From contig CAZTNW010000023.1 in the NCBI GenBank assembly GCA_964614945.1, positions 1 through 5,304 of the forward strand: a stretch of DNA of 5,304 nucleotides, in the 5' to 3' direction. Below the pieces are notes generated by a model. The model saw only the letters and a list, made by a program, of their open reading frames with translations. It searched no databases and had not been told where the DNA came from. The first letter of the stretch is position 1, and each line of letters starts with the position of its first letter. A program made the translations under genes and the position numbers. Origin of the DNA: CAZTNW01 sp964614945 (GTDB lineage Bacteria; Caldisericota; JANLFM01). Shown here in pieces: positions 1-5,304 of this stretch.

Positions 1-2028
1 GGCCCTGATCCTTGCCACCCATGCAGCAGGAATTCCTTTTTCGTTCCGATCATAGAACATGGGAATCACCTGCTCCTCCAGCATCCGGTAGAGCAGTTCC
101 GCCTCCCGGTCGTCCCGGTCGGATTCGCTGTGCTCTTGGTGATCTCCTATAGACCAGCCCACCTGCGTATTGTAGGCCTCATCCCACCATCCGTCAAGGG
201 TTGAAAGGTTTAGCCCGCCGTTGGCCAGCACCTTCATGCCGCTGGTCCCGCAGGCTTCATTGGGACGTCGAGGCGTATTGATCCAAAGGTCCACACCAGG
301 CTGAAGATGTTGTGACAGATCGATGTCATAGTCCTCAAGAAAAACCACCTTATCAGAGATGTCCAGACGCATTGCAAAGTTTGCCATTTGCTTTACCATC
401 GCCTTTCCAAAAGTATCCCCGGGATGGGCCTTTGCCGCCATCACCAACTGCACTGGCCGCTCCTGATTGGTCAGAATTCGTATTAACCTTGCCTCGTCCT
501 TCAAAAGGAAGTTTGTGCGCTTGTAGGCAGTGGCCCTTCTGGCAAAACCTATGGTGAGTATATCCGGATTCAGGGCATGTTTGGCTGCCTTTACGGCTTG
601 TGGAGACGCTCCGCGTTCTTGAAGTTGGCGGGCGTGACGCTTTCGGACGTATTCCACCAAATCGCGGCGACCTTCTGCCCGAAAGCGCCATATGTCCTCA
701 TCGCAAAGCTTTGAGATTTTCTCTTCGGTGTAGTCGAGATAATAATTTCCAGAATCAATTTTACATCCTTTTATCCAGAGGCGCTGAGAGGCGGGAGAAT
801 CCCACGTGGGAATGTGTACTCCGTTTGTTACATACTCAACCGGAACCTCTCTCTCTGGCCAGTGTGGATAACGAGACTGAAATATACGTTTGCAGACCTG
901 CCCATGAAGGCGGCTTACGCCATTAACGAAGTTGCATCCCTTCAGAGCCAAAAGAGCGGGGGCGAACGGTTCTCCTCCCTCCTCCCAGATCCCTTTTCCC
1001 ATTTCGATCAGATCCAAATAGTGCATACCAATCTGGTCAGCATAGTAATTTGCATATTTTCTTACCAGTTCGGGATTGAACAGATCGAAGCCTCCCGTTC
1101 CCGGAGTGTGAACAGTGAAGATATTTCCGGCTCTGGTCGCCCATAACGCCTCCTGGAGAGAGCAGCCGAATTCCTGCATAAAGCTGTAAGCCCGGACAAG
1201 TACCACGAAAGCAGCATGACCTTCGTTCAAATGGCAGACCTCCGGCTCGATCCTCATCGCCTTCAGAGCCTGCCAGCCACCGATGCCTAATACTATCTCC
1301 TGGATCAACCGCAGCTCCTCTCCGGGGGCATATAGATTAGCTGTGATGCCCCTATCCCAGGAGCTGTTCAGGGGTTCATTGGAATCGAGGAGGTAAAGGT
1401 TCACCCGACAAACGTTAGCCTTCCAAACCCTTAGATATAGAGGCCTTCCAGGAAGGTTGATCTTGATTCTGAGCCGCCCTCCGTCCTCTTTCAGGACCGG
1501 CTCCAGGGGCAGAGTAGTCGGGTCGTTGTATGGAAAAGCCTCTATCTGCATTCCGTCCCTGCCCAGAACCTGGCGGAAGTAGCCCTGCTGGTATAGGAGG
1601 CCTAATCCGACGATAGGCACTCCGAGATCGCTGGCGGTCTTGAGATGATCTCCAGCCAGAATGCCCAGGCCACCGGAATAGATGGGCAGTGCCTCACTGA
1701 GGCCGAACTCCATGCTGAAGTAGGCAATGGAACGGACATCGTAATGCTGCTTTTCAAACCATCCAGGCTCATTGAGAAGCCTATGTCGTTGCTCCTTCCA
1801 CCAACGGATCTCTTCTTTAAGGCTCTCGTCCAGTGCCATCTCCTCAAGACGGCTTCGAGAGACGTTCTGAAGTATCAGATAGGGATTCTTCGTCTTCTCC
1901 CATGCTTCTGCATCGAGCAACTCCCAAAATTCATCGGTGGTCTCTCTAACCGTCCAGCGCAGGTCCAAGGCCAGATCGACGAGGCTTTCCAACCCGGGAG
2001 GTAGTTTCATATCAGAAATAGGGTTCAT
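1..2028 (-). CDS. glgP: Alpha-glucan (glycogen/maltodextrin) phosphorylase, GT35 family, 3' end cut by window
   Basis: The product is predicted to cleave terminal alpha-1,4-linked glucose from glycogen or maltodextrins with phosphate, giving glucose-1-phosphate, in the cytoplasm and with pyridoxal phosphate (PLP) as cofactor. The frame is open for 676 codons from ATG 2028 to the window edge; the C-terminus lies outside. Residues ~8-100 resemble the DUF3417 N-terminal domain of the short archaeal/bacterial phosphorylase branch (LxxLALDLRW at 16-25). Then come YFSMEFGLSEALPIYSGGLG (103-122), HLNEGHAAF (266-274), TNGVH (401-405), RRATAYKR (497-504), AKAHPGD (532-538) and NEACGTSGMK (590-599). 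K599 aligns with the PLP Schiff-base lysine of the family. The start is backed by GAGGTG four bases upstream; Met7 (2010) is an alternative without that support. It lies 20 bases downstream of the regulator, probably in one operon. Family assignment is firm; the preferred glucan is not visible from sequence. Confidence 0.95.
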   Translation of the reverse strand, partial: MNPISDMKLPPGLESLVDLALDLRWTVRETTDEFWELLDAEAWEKTKNPYLILQNVSRSRLEEMALDESLKEEIRWWKEQRHRLLNEPGWFEKQHYDVRSIAYFSMEFGLSEALPIYSGGLGILAGDHLKTASDLGVPIVGLGLLYQQGYFRQVLGRDGMQIEAFPYNDPTTLPLEPVLKEDGGRLRIKINLPGRPLYLRVWKANVCRVNLYLLDSNEPLNSSWDRGITANLYAPGEELRLIQEIVLGIGGWQALKAMRIEPEVCHLNEGHAAFVVLVRAYSFMQEFGCSLQEALWATRAGNIFTVHTPGTGGFDLFNPELVRKYANYYADQIGMHYLDLIEMGKGIWEEGGEPFAPALLALKGCNFVNGVSRLHGQVCKRIFQSRYPHWPEREVPVEYVTNGVHIPTWDSPASQRLWIKGCKIDSGNYYLDYTEEKISKLCDEDIWRFRAEGRRDLVEYVRKRHARQLQERGASPQAVKAAKHALNPDILTIGFARRATAYKRTNFLLKDEARLIRILTNQERPVQLVMAAKAHPGDTFGKAMVKQMANFAMRLDISDKVVFLEDYDIDLSQHLQPGVDLWINTPRRPNEACGTSGMKVLANGGLNLSTLDGWWDEAYNTQVGWSIGDHQEHSESDRDDREAELLYRMLEEQVIPMFYDRNEKGIPAAWVARIRA

Positions 2029-2032
2029 TTAG

Positions 2033-2038
2033 CACCTC
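2033..2038 (-). promoter_or_regulatory. Shine-Dalgarno site of the phosphorylase gene
   Basis: On the minus strand GAGGTG lies four bases (CTAA) before the ATG at 2028. It matches the archaeal/bacterial anti-SD consensus GGAGGTGA and fixes the phosphorylase start at 2028 rather than the in-frame Met codon at 2010. It lies wholly in the 20-base gap after the regulator stop, so the phosphorylase can be translated independently from a shared message. Confidence 0.75.
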
Positions 2039-2042
2039 AAGC

Positions 2043-2052
2043 GTAACGTTAC
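2043..2052. repeat. Perfect 10-bp palindrome at the regulator/phosphorylase junction
   Basis: GTAACGTTAC reads the same on both strands and spans the regulator's stop codon (TAA, minus, 2051-2049). It is a possible protein-binding half-site pair, or chance. Nothing else nearby supports an internal promoter: no TATA-like element was seen at the right distance upstream within the regulator. Confidence 0.3.
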
Positions 2053-2699
2053 TTCGGCCAGCATCGAAGTTCATCTCTCATATCCTGACAGCGGCTGCAA
2101 AATGGACCATTCAACGTTTGCTTGCCGCACGCTTTGCATTTATTAACATGACTGTCATTTGATTTCCTGGAATTACATTTTTTCTTGCTCTCAAAGATCG
2201 CAATAAGCTCTTTTGGCGAATACTCGCCTATGAGATCTAAAATCCTGCTTATCTCCTCATAAAATTGTACGGCCTTAACTAAGGAAGCCTTTAATTCAGC
2301 ATCTTTCACGTTGCTGCCCTTGAGATTCTTTTCAACCTGTTGGAGGGCTTGCAAGATCAGATGTATCCCCTCATTCGCGGCAGACAGAATAACCGGCCTC
2401 ATGGCTTCCGCATCGTTTACAAGAGAATAGCGGTAATGCTTATATCGATGTGGCTTTCCCAAAGGAACTACCACGCGACGCACTATCCCGATATTCTCCA
2501 GGCAGTTCATATTGGAGCGTATTGTCGTTTTGCTGTAGCCTGTCTTTTCGGCCAGCGCATCGAGGGATACGGGCTCGCTCTCCAGGAATAGAATTCCCCT
2601 GAGCAATCCCATCGCATCGCGCCACCCAGCCATTTGGGCGGATTTGATGCATGCCTCAATTAGAGGCCTCTTTAGCTCCATGATCTCTTCATCCTTCAC
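2049..2699 (-). CDS. GbsR/MarR-like winged-helix transcriptional regulator with C-terminal zinc ribbon
   Basis: Predicted cytoplasmic DNA-binding regulator. Residues ~25-95 form a winged helix: a helix from GWRDAMGLLRGILFLE, a second over LDALAEKTGY, the likely recognition helix SKTTIRSNMNCLENIG (56-71), then a basic wing with GKPHRYKHYRY. This order resembles GbsR (COG1510) and related MarR-type proteins. Residues ~96-170 are helical and probably dimerise. After a Lys/Ser/Asn-rich linker comes a compact zinc-ribbon-like motif, C188-x2-C191-x9-C201-x2-C204, plus a late C213. The start is uncertain: GTG 2699 gives 216 residues and has no SD, but sits where a transcript from the TATA-like element would begin, so it could be leaderless. 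ATG 2681 gives 210 residues and loses nothing of the domain. It is divergent from the transporter and probably co-transcribed with the phosphorylase. Its ligand and targets are unknown; control of the pump and of itself is inferred from position. Confidence 0.85.
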   Translation of the reverse strand: MKDEEIMELKRPLIEACIKSAQMAGWRDAMGLLRGILFLESEPVSLDALAEKTGYSKTTIRSNMNCLENIGIVRRVVVPLGKPHRYKHYRYSLVNDAEAMRPVILSAANEGIHLILQALQQVEKNLKGSNVKDAELKASLVKAVQFYEEISRILDLIGEYSPKELIAIFESKKKCNSRKSNDSHVNKCKACGKQTLNGPFCSRCQDMRDELRCWPK

Positions 2700-2721
2700 A
2701 AAACTCTATTCAAACACAAAG

Positions 2722-2729
2722 TTTAAGTA
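2722..2729. promoter_or_regulatory. Candidate archaeal TATA box, readable in both directions
   Basis: On the plus strand TTTAAGTA is preceded by ACAAAG, a BRE-like purine-rich stretch. The usual spacing of about 25-27 bases predicts transcription starting near 2752, giving a leader of about 30 bases before the transporter ATG. On the minus strand the same bases read TACTTAAA, preceded by CAAAA, and the same spacing predicts a start near 2699-2700, next to the regulator's GTG. The assignment rests on consensus and spacing only. Confidence 0.5.
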
Positions 2730-2748
2730 TTTTGCGCTTTCACGGCGC

Positions 2749-2766
2749 ATTCGGAGACATCCGAAT
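2749..2766. repeat. Perfect 7-4-7 inverted repeat, candidate operator or leader hairpin
   Basis: ATTCGGA-GACA-TCCGAAT is an exact inverted repeat with a 4-base spacer. It covers the predicted start site of the transporter transcript (~2752) and ends just before its SD-like sequence. Binding of a dimeric winged-helix protein here would block initiation of the rightward unit. Alternatively, the RNA could fold into a 7-bp stem at its 5' end. The neighbouring regulator is the obvious candidate binder, which is an inference. Confidence 0.5.
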
Positions 2767-2767
2767 A

Positions 2768-2772
2768 GAAGG
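2768..2772 (+). promoter_or_regulatory. Weak Shine-Dalgarno-like site of the transporter gene
   Basis: GAAGG lies ten bases before ATG 2783. The match is partial and the spacing slightly long, but it supports 2783 over the upstream TTG at 2732, which overlaps the promoter element. Confidence 0.4.
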
Positions 2773-2782
2773 TTTTATTGGC

Positions 2783-5110
2783 ATGATCAGCTTGGAACGA
2801 TTAGGGGCGTGGATTACCAGAAATCCTGCAATAATTATATCGCTAGCCGTTCTCTTGACCGTGTTCTCCGTCCACTATGCTCAGCAGGTAGAGAGCCAGG
2901 GTATGACTACAGAGAGCTTCGTGTCAAAAGACTCTATCCTATACCAACTATATGACCACCTTTACCAGGAAAACTTCGGCACAGATGGCAATGTGATCTT
3001 GATGGAGGGAGATGATGTGGCAAAGGCCGAGTTTCTATCGGCCAGCCTGCGCTTCTCAGATCACATCAAGCAGGTTCAACATGTTGTGGGTGTCCAGAGC
3101 ATAGCCGACACCGTGGCTGATGCCGAATACCAAAGCAGCGGTATCCGCCGGATACCCTCCCAAGAGAAAATAGACGAGATCCTGGCCGCTGCCGGCCCCG
3201 AGGTGAAGGCGCTCATGCCGGATCGCAAGCATACCAGGATGATCGTGAGCATGCCTACCACCGCCACGCTGACAGAGTCTCAACGAAAAGAGCTCCTCAT
3301 GGAAATAAATGATGCAGTTAATTTTGCAGAATTTCCTGCAGGCTACGGAATCACCGTCACAGGCGACCCATCTTTTCAGGAAGCAATTTTGGAGCTGATG
3401 AACAGCAGCAATGGATCGGTCCTTGCCCTGTGCGGAGTGCTGATGATTGTAGCCCTGCTATTGTTCTTCAGGCACGTCAGATGGTCCCTCCTTCCCCTTC
3501 CCGTAGTCTTACTGGGCATAATCTGGACCTTCGGGGCCATGGGTTTCTTCGGCATACCTATGAGCATGGTCTCGTTTGCCGCTTTTCCAATCATGATCGG
3601 AATCGGCATAGACTATGCTATCCAGTTCCACAACCGGATCTATGAGGAGCTGGACAAAGGATTACCTCTGATGAAGGCTGCCATCAATACGGTCAACCAT
3701 GTGGCCATCCCGGTGGCCATCGCCCTAATTGTAACCGAGGCAGGCTTCATCTCACTTCTGAGCTCTACGGTCCCCTCGATAAACGATTTTGGAAAGGTCT
3801 GCATCATCGGCCTGGTCATGTGTTACCTCTCTGCCCTCTTCGTGAACGTGACCGTCCTTTATCTGTCGGAAAAAAAATCACCCAGAAAAAAGAAGGCAGA
3901 GGGACATTCCGACGGCAGTTCATCGATTGGCGTCTTCCTCGCAAAGACGGCAAATATCTGTGTCGAGCGATGGAAAGCGGTTCTAGCCGTGGCTCTGGTC
4001 CTGGCTATTGCCGGCAATTATGTCGATACTCTTGTTCCTATAGAAACGGATACGAAGAACTACATCCCCCAAGACCTGTCTCCTCTGATCGATCTGAAAC
4101 ACATGAAGGCCATCTTCGGTGGAACAGACTCGATTCAGTTCCTGGTTCAGGCCGATGACATTACCGATCCGGAAAATCTCAGGTGGATGGATGATTTCGG
4201 CAACTATCTGCTGAGTTCTAGAGAAGACAGGACGGAAAGCGCTACAAGCATAGCCACCTACATCAAAGCGGCCAATGACGGAGAGCTGCCTGATGATAAA
4301 ACGAGAATAAGGGAGATAGTTGCCTCCCTGCCAAAGGCCGTGCAAGATGCTTACCTGAGCGGCCATAACCTGGCAGCTATCGACGTAAATATAGGCGATG
4401 CAGAGACTAACTTGGGTACGGAAGGCATGGACCGGCTAATCAAGTCGTATGAAGACGACTTGACCTGGATGACTCCACCCCCCGGAGTTTCAGTTAGGAT
4501 AACGGGCCAGCCAGTGCTCATGACCACGGTCATGGATGCCCTTACCTCAGGCAGAATAGAGATGTCGCTACTGGGTCTGGTCTTGATTTTCTTCCTGCTC
4601 CTGCTGATCTACCGGGACCTGATCAAGGCCCTCTTGCCGGTGCTGCCCATGCTGGTGGTGATAGGTTGGATGGGGCTGGTCATGTATTACGGTGGGCTGA
4701 AGTACACCCCCCTCACCGCCACACTGGGTGCTCTGGTCCTGGGAATTGGCTCGGAGTATGCCATACTTATGATGGAACGCTTCTATGAGGAGCTGGACAA
4801 TGTCGGCAATCCATATGAGGCGATGAACATCACCGCCAACCGCATAGGTTCGGCCCTGGTGGCATCGGGAATGACTGTGACCTTCGGCTTTGCCGCACTG
4901 ATCTCATCGCCCTTCAACATAATCAGCAACTTCGGAGTGGTCACAGTGATGTCGGTCGTGCTCGCCCTGGTCACCACCTTCACCGTGTTCGTAGTCCTGG
5001 CCATTAGAATGGAAGTTCAGCGTGAAGTATTAGAGAATGCAAAACTGGAAATGAAGAGAGCAATTGCACTGATCAACAATCAAAGATGGAGAAGAATCAA
5101 TGGAAATTAA
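2783..5110 (+). CDS. RND superfamily transporter, HAE3/MMPL type
   Basis: Predicted 775-residue polytopic membrane exporter with the two-repeat RND plan. TM1 lies at ~16-33, followed by a large outward-facing domain (~34-208). A TM2-TM6 block occupies ~211-361. A Lys-rich cytoplasmic linker (364-380) precedes TM7 (~398-416), a second outer domain (~418-590) and a TM8-TM12 block from ~594 to ~745. The protein ends in a charged cytoplasmic tail. The TM4 signature GIGIDYAIQFHNR (273-285) carries D277, the usual ion-relay acid. The equivalent in the second half is GIGSEYAILMMER (654-666) with E658. Length and the absence of the longer HAE1-type loops fit HAE3 proteins, which in organisms without an outer membrane need no outer-membrane channel. 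The substrate is unknown; related proteins move lipids or hydrophobic compounds. ATG 2783 was chosen because TTG 2732 lies next to the TATA box and before the predicted transcript start. The 3' end overlaps the next gene by 11 bases. Confidence 0.92.
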   Translation: MISLERLGAWITRNPAIIISLAVLLTVFSVHYAQQVESQGMTTESFVSKDSILYQLYDHLYQENFGTDGNVILMEGDDVAKAEFLSASLRFSDHIKQVQHVVGVQSIADTVADAEYQSSGIRRIPSQEKIDEILAAAGPEVKALMPDRKHTRMIVSMPTTATLTESQRKELLMEINDAVNFAEFPAGYGITVTGDPSFQEAILELMNSSNGSVLALCGVLMIVALLLFFRHVRWSLLPLPVVLLGIIWTFGAMGFFGIPMSMVSFAAFPIMIGIGIDYAIQFHNRIYEELDKGLPLMKAAINTVNHVAIPVAIALIVTEAGFISLLSSTVPSINDFGKVCIIGLVMCYLSALFVNVTVLYLSEKKSPRKKKAEGHSDGSSSIGVFLAKTANICVERWKAVLAVALVLAIAGNYVDTLVPIETDTKNYIPQDLSPLIDLKHMKAIFGGTDSIQFLVQADDITDPENLRWMDDFGNYLLSSREDRTESATSIATYIKAANDGELPDDKTRIREIVASLPKAVQDAYLSGHNLAAIDVNIGDAETNLGTEGMDRLIKSYEDDLTWMTPPPGVSVRITGQPVLMTTVMDALTSGRIEMSLLGLVLIFFLLLLIYRDLIKALLPVLPMLVVIGWMGLVMYYGGLKYTPLTATLGALVLGIGSEYAILMMERFYEELDNVGNPYEAMNITANRIGSALVASGMTVTFGFAALISSPFNIISNFGVVTVMSVVLALVTTFTVFVVLAIRMEVQREVLENAKLEMKRAIALINNQRWRRINGN
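3639..3657 (+). repeat. 19-bp direct repeat inside the transporter gene, copy 1
   Basis: This stretch is identical to 4782-4800, 1143 bases (381 codons) downstream, and is read in the same frame. Both copies encode YEELD just after TM4 and TM10 respectively, the matching positions of the two RND halves. It reflects the ancient internal duplication, with unusually exact local DNA identity. Confidence 0.8.
4782..4800 (+). repeat. 19-bp direct repeat inside the transporter gene, copy 2
   Basis: Second copy of the repeat at 3639-3657, encoding YEELD after the second-half GIGSEY motif. Recombination between the copies would delete exactly 381 codons in frame and leave a single-repeat transporter. 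Confidence 0.8.
5088..5091 (+). promoter_or_regulatory. Shine-Dalgarno site of the downstream secreted-protein gene
   Basis: GGAG lies eight bases before ATG 5100, within the final codons of the transporter. Together with the 11-base gene overlap it indicates translational coupling of the two genes and supports ATG 5100 as the start. Confidence 0.65.
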
Positions 5111-5304
5111 GTATGCCATCGCCCTGGCCTCTATGTTCATCCTCCTGGCTCCGGTATTAGCCCAGAACACCTACATACCCCTGGAGCTTGGCGGGGACAA
5201 TTACTATACCATGTACGGCAGTCCGGACATATCCGCAAGCATCTCCGGCACAGATGAGTTCAAGCGGGGGGATACCGTCACCCTCTATCTTGATCTGACC
5301 AACT
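5100..5304 (+). CDS. Secreted envelope protein, COG1361 (S-layer domain)-like, 3' end cut by window
   Basis: Only the first 68 codons are present. Residues 1-21 form a clear Sec signal peptide: MEIK, a hydrophobic core (YAIALASMFILLAPV), then a likely signal peptidase I site after VLA, before QN. The mature part begins NTYIPLELGG and continues with ISGTDEFKRGDTVTLYLDLTN, which looks like the start of a beta-sandwich repeat of the kind found in archaeal COG1361/CARDB-like surface proteins, where a 'G(D)xxxLxlxLxN' strand pattern is common. The start codon overlaps the transporter's 3' end and has its own SD (5088-5091), so the two are probably co-translated. A plausible role is an extracellular partner or accessory of the transporter, or a surface-anchored envelope protein; no catalytic motif is visible in the part seen. 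The family call is tentative because most of the protein is missing. Confidence 0.7.
   Translation, partial: MEIKYAIALASMFILLAPVLAQNTYIPLELGGDNYYTMYGSPDISASISGTDEFKRGDTVTLYLDLTN

Larger units (their letters stand above)
2700..2782. promoter_or_regulatory. Divergent intergenic promoter region
   Basis: These 83 bases separate the leftward regulator/phosphorylase unit from the rightward transporter unit. The region is AT-rich in its left half and holds a TATA-like octamer (2722-2729), an inverted repeat (2749-2766) and a weak SD (2768-2772). The short length means that transcription factors and RNA polymerase for the two directions would compete for nearly the same DNA. Confidence 0.6.

Noticed and set aside
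353..691. 112-codon minus-strand open frame
   Set aside because: It overlaps the phosphorylase on the same strand in another frame; its Ser/Arg/Pro-rich composition is typical of out-of-frame translation, and the phosphorylase frame has all family motifs here.
814..1146. 110-codon plus-strand open frame, and similar ones at 312-557, 600-926 and 1645-2004
   Set aside because: All lie antisense to the phosphorylase reading frame and show no recognisable domain.
2732..2782. Extension of the transporter to an in-frame TTG at 2732 (17 extra residues)
   Set aside because: TTG 2732 lies directly beside the TATA-like box and before the predicted transcript start. The extension covers the inverted repeat and has no SD, and the protein from ATG 2783 already has a natural amphipathic N-terminus before TM1.
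3820..4158. 112-codon plus-strand open frame inside the transporter
   Set aside because: Out-of-frame shadow of the transporter. Kept only as the possible tail of a -1 frameshift product, which is unlikely.
3983..4366. 127-codon minus-strand open frame
   Set aside because: Antisense to the second outer domain of the transporter, with no start signal or recognisable motif.
1..5304. CRISPR array, tRNA/rRNA genes, insertion sequence ends, transposase
   Set aside because: No regularly spaced repeats, tRNA-like folds, terminal inverted repeats or transposase motifs were seen on reading; the window is almost fully occupied by four ordinary genes.

Overview
The window looks archaeal, most likely a methanogen of the Methanosarcinales and perhaps Methanothrix/Methanosaeta-like. 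This placement is an inference from gene content, not from a marker gene. The supporting signs are an HAE3-type RND transporter followed by a secreted protein resembling the archaeal COG1361 'S-layer domain' proteins, a GbsR/MarR-like winged-helix regulator with a C-terminal zinc ribbon, and an intergenic region with a BRE/TATA-like element rather than bacterial -35/-10 boxes. Base composition is near 50% GC. Shine-Dalgarno sites are visible before some genes.

Layout. Bases 1-2028 (minus strand) hold most of an alpha-glucan (glycogen) phosphorylase of family GT35. It has an N-terminal DUF3417-like region, the PLP lysine is present, and its C-terminus lies beyond base 1. Twenty bases upstream on the same strand is a 216-codon regulator (2049-2699), so the two probably form an operon with the regulator first. 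Bases 2700-2782 are a short divergent promoter region. It contains a TATA-like octamer readable on both strands and a perfect 7-4-7 inverted repeat (2749-2766) at the predicted start of the rightward transcript. To the right, 2783-5110 (plus strand) encodes a 775-residue, 12-helix RND/MMPL transporter of the HAE3 type. Its last 11 bases overlap the start of a secreted protein (5100 to beyond 5304) that has a clear signal peptide and resembles COG1361 envelope proteins.

How the parts may work together. A local regulator transcribed divergently from an efflux-type pump, with a palindrome at the pump's predicted start site, is the classic layout of a repressor-controlled export system. The pump and the overlapping secreted protein look translationally coupled and may form one envelope or export unit. 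The regulator also sits at the head of the phosphorylase transcript, so the same protein may link storage-glucan breakdown to the transporter unit. That link is inference from gene order. No RNA genes, insertion sequences, CRISPR arrays or clear terminators were seen.
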